This document shows positions 1 through 5,810 of a DNA stretch of 8,782 bases, in pieces. Position 1 is the stretch's first letter. The number at the start of each line of letters is the position of its first letter. The stretch is from assembly GCA_023443705.1 (NCBI GenBank), contig JAEZTD010000184.1, positions 1 to 8,782 of the forward strand. Reading direction: 5' to 3'. The notes under the pieces are model-generated. The model made no database searches. It was given only the letters and a program-made list of their open reading frames with translations, and was not told the origin of the DNA. Source of the stretch: Bacillota bacterium (lineage in GTDB: Bacteria; Bacillota; Clostridia; Christensenellales; Aristaeellaceae). A program made the position numbers and the translations under genes.

Positions 1-150
1 GCCAGCGCCATCATCGGCGACATCATCGAAATCTCCCGCGCGCTGGAAAGGCCGCATCACGGCGGCGCGTGGGCGGAAGCCCCGGCGTTTGAGGCGGAGA
101 CCGAGCCCCGCTTCGCCTGGGAGGGGACCTTCATCCGCGCACTGGCATAA
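1..150 (+). CDS. 3' end of an unrecognised gene (partial)
   Basis: Frame 1 is open from the first base to a TAA at 148-150 and encodes the last 49 residues of a protein whose start lies outside the window. The visible part begins with a short amphipathic stretch (ASAIIGDIIEISRAL), followed by a Pro/Glu/Ala-rich tail ending in FIRALA. I do not recognise the family and see no catalytic motif. It is probably real because the third positions are strongly G/C like the neighbouring genes and because a new gene with its own ribosome binding site begins 43 bases after the stop. It could be co-transcribed with the hydrolase downstream. Confidence 0.6.
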   Translation, partial: ASAIIGDIIEISRALERPHHGGAWAEAPAFEAETEPRFAWEGTFIRALA

Positions 151-155
151 CCCGC

Positions 156-179
156 CGACGCACCTCATAGGGTGCGTCG
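156..179 (+). promoter_or_regulatory. Hairpin directly abutting the hydrolase ribosome binding site
   Basis: Bases 156-164 (CGACGCACC) pair perfectly with 171-179 (GGTGCGTCG), leaving a six-base loop. The purine run AGGGGGG (180-186), the likely Shine-Dalgarno of the gene at 194, starts at the next base. No T tract follows, so a classical intrinsic terminator is unlikely. It may separate the two genes, protect an mRNA end or influence ribosome access; the role is inferred only from position. Confidence 0.45.
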
Positions 180-193
180 AGGGGGGACACGCC

Positions 194-889
194 ATGTTCG
201 AAAGCTTTCCGGGCTGCGACCAATTCGCAAAGGGCGGCCGACACGCCTGCCTGGTGCTGCCCGGTTTTTTGGAGAATGAAGAAGCGCGGCTCGTCGTGCG
301 CGCGCTGCGCGAGGCCGGCCTTGCGGTGGTCCTATACGAAACCTGCCGTAGTGATGAAACATCCGGCGGCGCATTTTCGTCCAATTGGCGTTTGCTGCTC
401 GACGGGGTGCGGGAAACCTATGCGCGGCTGGATCGTGCGCACGATTCGGTCGCTGTGGTGGGGTTTTCCGTGGGCGGCGCGTTGGCGCTGATCCTTGCGG
501 CGGAGTACCCCGTTTCATCGGTGGTCGCGGTTTGTCCGGCGCTGAAACTGCGCGACCCGCTCAGGCTGTGCTTTTCCCGGCAGGTGCGCGCCCGGCTTAC
601 CGGGGAGGCCATCCGCGCCAGAGACACACTGACACTTATGCGGCTGGCGCGGCGCAGCCTCTTTGCGGTGGTGGCGCCCGCGCTCATCCTGCAGCCGGAG
701 TACTTCGGGCCTGTTCATCCGCGCGCCGCAAAGCTGGCATTTTCCGGTATTTCGTCCCGGGAGAAGCGCCTCGTCCGGCTGACACAGCCTTGCCGCGGTT
801 TAGAGGGAGAAACCGGCTACACTCAGGAGATCAGCGCGATAAAGAACCATCTTTGCCACGCGCTCGCCCCAAAAACGCTTGTAAACTGA
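194..889 (+). CDS. Small alpha/beta hydrolase, carboxylesterase (Est30)-like, with degenerate triad
   Basis: This is a 231-residue alpha/beta-hydrolase-fold protein without signal peptide, expected in the cytoplasm. The start ATG at 194 is chosen because AGGGGGG lies 7 bases upstream; the open frame extends further up but there overlaps the previous gene. LVLPGF (20-25) resembles the oxyanion-strand motif, and GFSVGG (90-95) is the nucleophile elbow with Ser92. The core and length fit Est30-type carboxylesterases and monoacylglycerol lipases. Two expected residues are not seen: where the family has Q-x-x-D-x-x-V the sequence has QPEYFGPV (167-174, Phe at the Asp position), and where SGH carries the catalytic His there is PCR (199-201). 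The substrate is unknown. It may be an inactive or altered hydrolase; the fold call is firm, enzymatic activity is doubtful. Confidence 0.8.
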   Translation: MFESFPGCDQFAKGGRHACLVLPGFLENEEARLVVRALREAGLAVVLYETCRSDETSGGAFSSNWRLLLDGVRETYARLDRAHDSVAVVGFSVGGALALILAAEYPVSSVVAVCPALKLRDPLRLCFSRQVRARLTGEAIRARDTLTLMRLARRSLFAVVAPALILQPEYFGPVHPRAAKLAFSGISSREKRLVRLTQPCRGLEGETGYTQEISAIKNHLCHALAPKTLVN

Positions 890-906
890 GAAAAAACCTG
901 TATAAT
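879..906 (+). promoter_or_regulatory. Promoter of the PrsA-like lipoprotein gene
   Basis: A perfect TATAAT at 901-906 lies 16 bases after TTGTAA at 879-884 (4 of 6 to TTGACA). The -35 box overlaps the last codons of the hydrolase gene. Transcription would begin near 912-914. This excludes the ATG at 905, which lies inside the -10 box, as a start for the next gene and supports the ATG at 944. Confidence 0.75.
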
Positions 907-943
907 GAAACTGAAGCGATCGGAACTGAAAGGAAGGAATCGG

Positions 944-2563
944 ATGACGAAAGCAATTGCCAAGTGGTTGGCCCTGGCGCTCAGCGCCACGCTGATCCTG
1001 TCTGGCTGCGGGTTGATCACCATCGACAAAGAAAAAGAACAGGCTCAGAAGGATTCACAGGTTGTCGCGGAATTTAACGGCGGCAGTGTTTCCTACGGCG
1101 AAGCCATGAAGGAATACGAGAACTGGGCCTCCTATTACCAGATGTACGGCTACAACCTAACCGACGAGACCGAGATCAAAGACCTCAAGCAGCAGGTGTT
1201 GGACACGCTGGTGCAGCAGAAGGTCGTCGAAGCCAAGGCCAAGGAAATGGGCCTGACCGAACTGACCGACGCGGAGAAGGCCACCTTGGACGAACAGGCC
1301 ACCTCCGAGTATGAGGAAGCCATCACCTACTACACGGGCTATCTGGAGGGGGATACCGAAGAGGAAACCCGCCAGAATGCCGTGGATTACCTTGAGAGCA
1401 TCGGCTACACGCTGGAGAGCATTCAACAGTACAACCTTGCCAACGCCTGGCAGGAAAAGCTGAAAAACGAGATTACGAAGGACGTCGCCGTCTCCGACGC
1501 CGACGTGCAGACTGCCTACGAAGCGTCTGTGGCGGAGGACCAGGCGTCCTACACCGAGGACAACTACAACTTTGAAAACGCCGCCACCTATGGCGACACC
1601 GTCACCTGGGTGCCGGAGGGCTACCGCGCGGTGAAGCACATCCTGCTCACCCTGTCCGATGAGGATGCCGCAGCGCTGAGCGACCTGCAGTCCCAGATTG
1701 AGGATGTCAACATCCGTATCGAAGAGATCCAGAACCCCGAAGCCAGCGCCGAGGGCGAAGAGGGCGACCTCTCCGCGTTTAACGACGCAGGAGCGGTTGA
1801 CTCCGCCGAGGCTGCCGCTGCGGCGGCGACCGTCGCGCCCGAAGCCACCGACGCTGCAGTGGAAGACGTAGCGTCGACCGTCGCGCCCGCAGCCACCGAC
1901 GCTGCAGTGGAAGACGCAGCGGCGACCGTCGAGCCCGAAGCCACCGACGCTGCAGTGGAAGACGCGGCGGCGGAAGAAGCCATCGCCACCGGTGATGAGG
2001 ACTTTGTGGATGATTCCGGTCTCGTCGAAGAAGACCTCACCGACGAGGGGACCGAGGATGTCTCCGCGCTGGACAACCTGACGCTGCCGCAGCTCGAAAT
2101 CAAGCGGACTGAACTGACGCAGCAGTTGGAAACCCTGAAGGCGGCCACCCTTGCAAAGCTTCAGCCCAAGATCGACGAGATCCAGGCGAAGATCACTGCG
2201 GGCGAAGACTTTGAAAAACTGATCGAGGAATACGGCGAGGACGACGGCATGAAGACCGAGCCGACCAAGACCAATGGCTATTACGTGTCCGCCACCTCCC
2301 AGATGTGGGACGATGCGTTCACCACCGCCGCGATGGCGCTTGCGAAGATTGGCGATGTCTCCGGCCCGGTGCTGGGACAAAGCGGCGTGCACATCATCAA
2401 GTACATTGCCGATGTGACGTCCGGCGCGGTGCCGCTGGAAACGGTCCGGGAGGAAATTGAGACCCAGGCATTGGAGCAGGCTAAGAACGACCTCTACGAC
2501 ACGGCCGTGTCCAAGTGGGTTTCCGAAGCCAACGCCAAGACCTATGTGGACCGCCTGACCTGA
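944..2563 (+). CDS. PrsA/SurA-like peptidyl-prolyl isomerase lipoprotein with interrupted parvulin domain
   Basis: A 539-residue extracytoplasmic foldase of the PrsA type: such lipoproteins sit on the outer face of the membrane and help secreted proteins fold by prolyl isomerisation. Start ATG 944 has AGGAAGG (931-937) upstream. Residues 1-22 form a type II signal peptide with lipobox LSGC (Cys22). A SurA_N-like helical region covers about 40-220. The parvulin (PPIC) domain begins with VKHILLTL (230-237) and resumes around 400 with a helix, then EDFEKLIEEYGED (about 421-433), and ends in GVHIIKYI (His483). Between lies an insert with two coiled-coil-like segments (about 246-265 and 381-415) and an acidic Ala/Glu/Asp/Thr-rich stretch holding three 16-residue repeats. 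The usual GGDLGWF motif is replaced by TNGYYV, so isomerase activity is uncertain; chaperone function is possible. It has its own promoter and a terminator downstream. Confidence 0.9.
   Translation: MTKAIAKWLALALSATLILSGCGLITIDKEKEQAQKDSQVVAEFNGGSVSYGEAMKEYENWASYYQMYGYNLTDETEIKDLKQQVLDTLVQQKVVEAKAKEMGLTELTDAEKATLDEQATSEYEEAITYYTGYLEGDTEEETRQNAVDYLESIGYTLESIQQYNLANAWQEKLKNEITKDVAVSDADVQTAYEASVAEDQASYTEDNYNFENAATYGDTVTWVPEGYRAVKHILLTLSDEDAAALSDLQSQIEDVNIRIEEIQNPEASAEGEEGDLSAFNDAGAVDSAEAAAAAATVAPEATDAAVEDVASTVAPAATDAAVEDAAATVEPEATDAAVEDAAAEEAIATGDEDFVDDSGLVEEDLTDEGTEDVSALDNLTLPQLEIKRTELTQQLETLKAATLAKLQPKIDEIQAKITAGEDFEKLIEEYGEDDGMKTEPTKTNGYYVSATSQMWDDAFTTAAMALAKIGDVSGPVLGQSGVHIIKYIADVTSGAVPLETVREEIETQALEQAKNDLYDTAVSKWVSEANAKTYVDRLT
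1829..1972 (+). repeat. Three 48-bp in-frame tandem repeats in the foldase gene
   Basis: Units start at 1829, 1877 and 1925, each exactly 48 bp. They encode TVAPEATDAAVEDVAS, TVAPAATDAAVEDAAA and TVEPEATDAAVEDAAA (residues 296-343). The DNA is nearly identical across units, so the tract looks recently expanded and could vary in copy number without breaking the frame. The encoded segment is acidic and probably disordered. Confidence 0.95.
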
Positions 2564-2582
2564 TCAAGCGATCGTTTCATCC

Positions 2583-2611
2583 AAGCCGCCGCGCGAAAGC
2601 GCGGCGGCTTT
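2583..2611 (+). terminator. Intrinsic terminator after the foldase gene
   Basis: AAGCCGCCGCGC (2583-2594) pairs with GCGCGGCGGCTT (2599-2610) around a GAAA loop, followed by a short T run (TTTCGT). It begins 20 bases after the TGA at 2561-2563. The tail is short, but the stem is very stable, and it could also work in the reverse direction. Confidence 0.75.
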
Positions 2612-2673
2612 CGTCCATCAACAAAGTCCCGTTTGGGTTTCAAACGTTCCCGGCGGCGTGTACGCTGGGAACG

Positions 2674-3117
2674 GGGTAGCGCCACCAGTACGCAACCAGG
2701 TGGCGCGATTTTCACCCAGTGCGCCGCGGGGGGCGGACTGTCCCGGCCATCCTCCCAGCGGCGCATGCTGCCGGGGTACTCGGTAGCCCGGGCATCGCCG
2801 GTGCGACATCGGCGGCAAATGTTCTGTCCACGTTGCCGCCGAGAAAGAATCCTTCGAGCCATCGTTACCGCGCAGCCACGGTTGGTCTTGCCACGGATCG
2901 TGTCCGCTTCCCGGCACCCGGTTTCCTCCCGCTTGCTGGCAGCTGCGGGTTTCTCCTTTGGTCTGCTTGCCGCACAAACCCATTCCATAGGTGTCTTGCC
3001 CTTTGAGGCGCTTCTCTCTTCCTCGTGCGTTTGGTTTGTAAATCTGTCTCTGGAAACCCTGGAGGATTTCAGGCGCACACAGAATTTCCCTTTCGCATCG
3101 AAAAGGGTTTTTCATGC
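2674..3117 (-). repeat. Structured intergenic element, copy A (long form)
   Basis: Read on the minus strand, this gap shares its two ends with the element at 8646-8782. Shared parts in order are: a GCAT-A-rich hairpin (3117-3095); GTGCGCCTGAAATCCTC (3078-3062) opening an outer stem and a small stem-loop (3070-3053); GCGGCGCACTG (2727-2717) closing the outer stem; and a terminal hairpin with 8-bp stem GCGCCACC/GGTGGCGC (2706-2679), whose 3' part reads GTACTGGTGGCGCTA in both copies. The outer stem GTGCGCC/GGCGCAC (3078-3072 with 2725-2719) encloses about 320 extra bases absent from the other copy. That arm is itself structured, with a 10-bp stem at 2809-2818/2833-2842 closing a 14-base loop. 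Further small hairpins follow at 2630-2646 and 2645-2673 and may belong to it. No convincing gene lies here. It may be a non-coding RNA family or a mobile repeat; the family is not recognised. Confidence 0.7.
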
Positions 3118-3122
3118 CATGC

Positions 3123-3153
3123 GCGTAGCCCCCGCCAGAGGCGGGGGCTACGC
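3123..3153 (-). terminator. Strong hairpin downstream of the L,D-transpeptidase gene
   Basis: A perfect 14-bp stem (3123-3136 with 3140-3153, mostly G-C) has a three-base loop and starts 12 bases after the stop codon of the minus-strand transpeptidase gene. The minus-strand side lacks a T tract (GCATGG follows), while the plus-strand side is followed by TTTGTAT. It is probably a terminator or mRNA 3'-end stabiliser for the transpeptidase transcript; without a T run, full termination is uncertain. Confidence 0.6.
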
Positions 3154-3165
3154 TTTGTATAGATT

Positions 3166-4488
3166 CTATTTTTGAATTTTGATGGTGGTTCCGGCTTCGA
3201 TGTGTTCCCAGATCCATTTGGCGTCTTTGACAGCAAGTCGGACGCAGCCGTGGGAGGCGCGCCGGCCCAGGTTGCGAACAGAACCGGAGGTGGGCCTGCC
3301 GCCCTTCTTTTCAAAGATGACCGAGTGGAACATGATGTCACCCTGAATGTAGAATGCGTATTGCGCCCAGCAGCTAAATTTTTTGAAGTAGTGCCAGCGC
3401 CTGCCGGGTCCGGTGGAGTCCTGATAGGTCCCCAGCGGCGTCGAAGTGCCGGGAAGTCCCGTGGAGCACTTGAACTTCTTAACCAGCTTCTTATAGCCGT
3501 CGCCACTCCAGGCGTAGACGTACACGCGTTGCTCGCTTACGTCCACCTTGATGGAATAGGCGTGGTAGGGCCGATCGGATGCCACCGCGTTTTCCGAGAA
3601 TAGAAGCTTTTGCGTGACTTCATCGGCGATGCCGGTCTGCGGAATGCCATTGATCTTCTGGAAGTAGGTGAGCCCCTTGGCGGTGTTGTCGCCAAAAACC
3701 CCGTCTGCGCCCTTGTATAGGTAGTTCATCGAAGCGAGCCGGCGCTGTACGCGCTGGGTGTCAAGGCCGGAAGAACCGCTCGTGATGGTTTCGCGGTACA
3801 CCGGGATGCCGTCGGAAAGCGCCTGCATCAGTTTGCCGTCCACAACGCCGGTCACGGGGTAGGGCGGTGCGGGCGTCGGCGTAGGCTCAAGGGTGGGCGC
3901 GGGGGTTTCCTCCCCGGTTTCGACACCGCTGGAAAGCGCTTCAACCACGCCGTCCCCGTAGAGGCTCTCGTCCGTAAATGCGGCGGAAGCACCGGAACCT
4001 GTCGACACCGCGTTCAGGTAACTCTGAAGATCCTTTACTGCTTCCTCGGTACCCTTGCCATAGATGCCATCGGGCTTGTCCATCAAAAAGCCCAGAACCT
4101 GCAACTTCTGCTGCAGTTCCGATACATAGGGGCTGTTCATGCCCATGGCAATCGGCGTAGGTTCCGGGGTGGGAATCGGCGTGGGCGCAAGGGTGGGCGC
4201 AGGGGTGGGGGTATAGCGCACGACGATATCGCCCAGAAGAGGCGTCGCGCTCGGCGCAGGCGCTTTCACGGGCGTGTGGTCTGCGGTATCGCTGCCCACG
4301 TCCACCTCGCTCGGGGCGGCGGTGGCCTCGAAATCGACGGTTTCTTCGGCCGTATCGGCTTGCGAAGCCGGAGCGGTTGCTGCGACCGGGAGCGTAACAG
4401 AGGTCTGACGGACGGCTTCCACGCCCGGATACAGCGTGTAAACAAGTAGAACGGCGATAAAAACGATAACTGGCAGTTTGCGCGCCAA
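3166..4488 (-). CDS. L,D-transpeptidase (YkuD domain) with two peptidoglycan-binding domains
   Basis: A 440-residue envelope enzyme that would cross-link or modify peptidoglycan by L,D-transpeptidation outside the membrane. The start is TTG (4488-4486) with AAGGAG (4503-4498) nine bases upstream. Residues 5-20 are a hydrophobic signal or anchor; VEA at 23-25 could be a signal peptidase site. Pro/Thr-rich linkers lie at about 91-113 and 195-211. A first PG_binding_1 domain starts at 118 but breaks off near 160; its last helix seems to resume at VTGVVDGKLMQALSDG (212-227), so about 50 residues interrupt it. A second, intact one spans about 241-300. The YkuD catalytic domain covers about 310-440, with His388 in FHSVIF and SHGCVRL carrying His413 and the nucleophile Cys415. 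An extended -10 promoter lies upstream. The enzyme class is certain; the exact substrate is not. Confidence 0.95.
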   Translation of the reverse strand: MARKLPVIVFIAVLLVYTLYPGVEAVRQTSVTLPVAATAPASQADTAEETVDFEATAAPSEVDVGSDTADHTPVKAPAPSATPLLGDIVVRYTPTPAPTLAPTPIPTPEPTPIAMGMNSPYVSELQQKLQVLGFLMDKPDGIYGKGTEEAVKDLQSYLNAVSTGSGASAAFTDESLYGDGVVEALSSGVETGEETPAPTLEPTPTPAPPYPVTGVVDGKLMQALSDGIPVYRETITSGSSGLDTQRVQRRLASMNYLYKGADGVFGDNTAKGLTYFQKINGIPQTGIADEVTQKLLFSENAVASDRPYHAYSIKVDVSEQRVYVYAWSGDGYKKLVKKFKCSTGLPGTSTPLGTYQDSTGPGRRWHYFKKFSCWAQYAFYIQGDIMFHSVIFEKKGGRPTSGSVRNLGRRASHGCVRLAVKDAKWIWEHIEAGTTIKIQK

Positions 4489-4538
4489 TACGCTTCACTC
4501 CTTCACGAGAGCAAGTCAAATATGGAAACTTTGGCATC

Positions 4539-4547
4539 ATTATACCA
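4539..4547 (-). promoter_or_regulatory. Extended -10 promoter of the L,D-transpeptidase gene
   Basis: On the minus strand TGGTATAAT reads from 4547 to 4539, a perfect -10 box with the TG of an extended -10. No good -35 box is found at the right spacing (GTGCAA at 17 bp), as is usual for extended -10 promoters. Transcription would start near 4532, giving a leader of about 45 bases before the TTG start. Confidence 0.65.
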
Positions 4548-4900
4548 TACGGCTCGTCCAATTGCACGTAAAAAGGATGTGGCGCGATTGTGTGCAAGCC
4601 GCGCCGGGAACGCGGACGCTCCTGGGTGTGCAGGAAGCGCAGCCCCATGGCGCGCCGAGAAGATGACATCAAGCGAAGAAGCGGTTTTCTGCCGGAAGTC
4701 CATATGTGCCGCGGTAAAACAATACGCACGGTCAATAAGCGGTAATGACGATGCTCGTGAGAGACGCACCCTTGACCAAAGAGAGAAACACAAGGCGGGA
4801 GACAAACATACAACGCTGCGGGGTGCGCGGCGTTGTCTGAAACGTTAAGATTCCAAAAACCCGAGGATGTACTTTGGAGAACCGTGCAGCTTCCAGCGGA
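4548..4900. other. Gap between the transpeptidase promoter and the small lipoprotein gene
   Basis: About 350 bases hold no gene I can support. The open frames here run on both strands, lack a ribosome binding site and a recognisable protein, and on the minus strand run through the promoter at 4539-4547. The one clear structure is the hairpin at 4810-4836. The rest could contain an unrecognised small RNA or regulatory sequence. Confidence 0.5.
4810..4836 (-). terminator. Hairpin downstream of the xpt operon
   Basis: ACAACGCTGCG (4810-4820) pairs with CGCGGCGTTGT (4826-4836) around GGGTG, with one G-T pair. It lies 65 bases past the stop of the small lipoprotein gene. In the minus direction the sequence after the stem is ATGTTTGTC, a weak T-rich tail. 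It is a plausible but weak terminator of the three-gene operon. Confidence 0.45.
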
Positions 4901-5005
4901 TCAGGGCGCGTTAACCGTCACGCCGGTGGCGTCCTCCACCACCTGATAGCGGCAGCCGGGGAGCAGCATGAGCGCAACGAGCAGGACGAAACAAACTTTC
5001 CGCAA
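4901..5005 (-). CDS. 34-residue small lipoprotein
   Basis: On the minus strand, TTG at 5005 opens a 34-codon frame ending in TGA at 4903-4901. The first 18 residues (RKVCFVLLVALMLLPGC) form a textbook lipoprotein signal with lipobox LLPGC, so Cys18 would be lipid-modified. The mature part is only 17 residues (CRYQVVEDATGVTVNAP). GGGAGGG lies six bases before the start and the gene begins 22 bases after the HAD stop codon, so it is the third gene of the xpt operon. It is too short for routine gene finders. The mature DATG-V-V-P pattern loosely recalls the N-terminus of substrate-binding lipoproteins, but that is weak. Function unknown; it may act as a membrane-anchored peptide. Confidence 0.7.
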   Translation of the reverse strand: MRKVCFVLLVALMLLPGCRYQVVEDATGVTVNAP

Positions 5006-5027
5006 GGGTTTCCCTCCCGGTTTTTGT

Positions 5028-5810
5028 TTACAGCAGGCTGTTCATGTCGGAGAGGCGGTTAAAGGTCAGGTGCGGCTTGATGGAGGACTCGGCCGCCATT
5101 TCCGGGGTTGTCTCGCCGGACAGCACGAGGATGGACAGCATGCCGTGCTTCAGGCCGGTTTCCACATCGGTATAGAGCCGGTCGCCCACCATCGCCATGT
5201 GGCGGGGCTCGAGGCCGGTGCGCGCCACCGCGGCTTCCACGATGCCCTTGTGGGGCTTGCCGACGATCAGGTCAGGGCGTCTCCCGGTCGAGGCTTCGAT
5301 AAAGGCGATGATCGCACCGATGTCCGGGGCGAAGCCGGTTTCGGTGGGGCAGTTGAAGTCCGGATGGGAGGCCACATACGGAAGGCCATCCCGGACGAGA
5401 TCGCACACGCGGGTCATTTTTTTGTAGTCCAGCGTGGTATCGTAGCCGATGACGACGATTTCGGGGTTTTCCTGGTCGATCACGACGCCGCCCGCGCGCA
5501 TCTCCTCCAGCATGTATTCGTTGCCCAGGAGAAAGGCGCGCTTTCCGGGGTAGAGCTCGCACACCTTGATGGCGGTGGCCTGGGTGCTGGTCAGCACCTT
5601 CTCCGGCCCCACGTCAAGCCCCATACGGGAGAGCCGCTTTACGTAATAGTCCGCGTTGTGGGACGAATTGTTGGTCAGGAACATGAAGTCCCGGCCGCTC
5701 CTTGTGACTGCCTCGATGAAATCCAGCGATCCGGGCAGGATTCGCTCGCCCAGATAAAAGGTGCCGTCCATGTCCAGAAGAAAGAGTTTCACGTCTGAAA
5801 TCAAGTTCAT
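5028..5810 (-). CDS. HAD superfamily subclass IIA phosphatase, NagD-like
   Basis: A 260-residue cytoplasmic phosphatase of the NagD/AraL/p-nitrophenylphosphatase group. Motif I is LLDMDGTFYLG with nucleophile Asp13 and acid/base Asp15, motif II is FLTNNSS with Thr46, motif III is Lys185 in VGKPHKG, and motif IV is VGDRLYTD with Asp210 and Asp215. The cap region between (about 75-180) is of the C2 type, and the length fits the family. ATG at 5810 overlaps the stop of the xanthine phosphoribosyltransferase gene in ATGA, so the two are translationally coupled. Family members hydrolyse sugar phosphates and nucleoside monophosphates; the coupling makes a purine-related or PRPP-derived phosphate a reasonable guess, not shown by the sequence. 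The small lipoprotein gene follows after 22 bases. Confidence 0.92.
   Translation of the reverse strand: MNLISDVKLFLLDMDGTFYLGERILPGSLDFIEAVTRSGRDFMFLTNNSSHNADYYVKRLSRMGLDVGPEKVLTSTQATAIKVCELYPGKRAFLLGNEYMLEEMRAGGVVIDQENPEIVVIGYDTTLDYKKMTRVCDLVRDGLPYVASHPDFNCPTETGFAPDIGAIIAFIEASTGRRPDLIVGKPHKGIVEAAVARTGLEPRHMAMVGDRLYTDVETGLKHGMLSILVLSGETTPEMAAESSIKPHLTFNRLSDMNSLL

Noticed and set aside
1157..2392. 411-codon open frame antisense to the foldase gene
   Set aside because: It is the mirror of the real gene, starts and ends within it, and has a repetitive Gly/Val/Arg translation with no recognisable domain.
2542..3078. Open frames of 95-199 codons on both strands across the convergent gap
   Set aside because: They overlap each other in several frames, have Arg-rich or Ser-rich low-information translations, no good ribosome binding site, and coincide with the structured repeat. 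GC-rich DNA with few stops explains them.
2674..3117. RNase P RNA, tmRNA or group II intron in the convergent gap
   Set aside because: I find none of their conserved cores (for example a group II domain V hairpin or an RNase P GAGGAAAGTCC segment), and a second partial copy within 6 kb argues against a single-copy housekeeping RNA.
4503..4805. 100-codon minus-strand open frame upstream of the transpeptidase gene
   Set aside because: It runs through the transpeptidase promoter, lacks a ribosome binding site and resembles no known protein.
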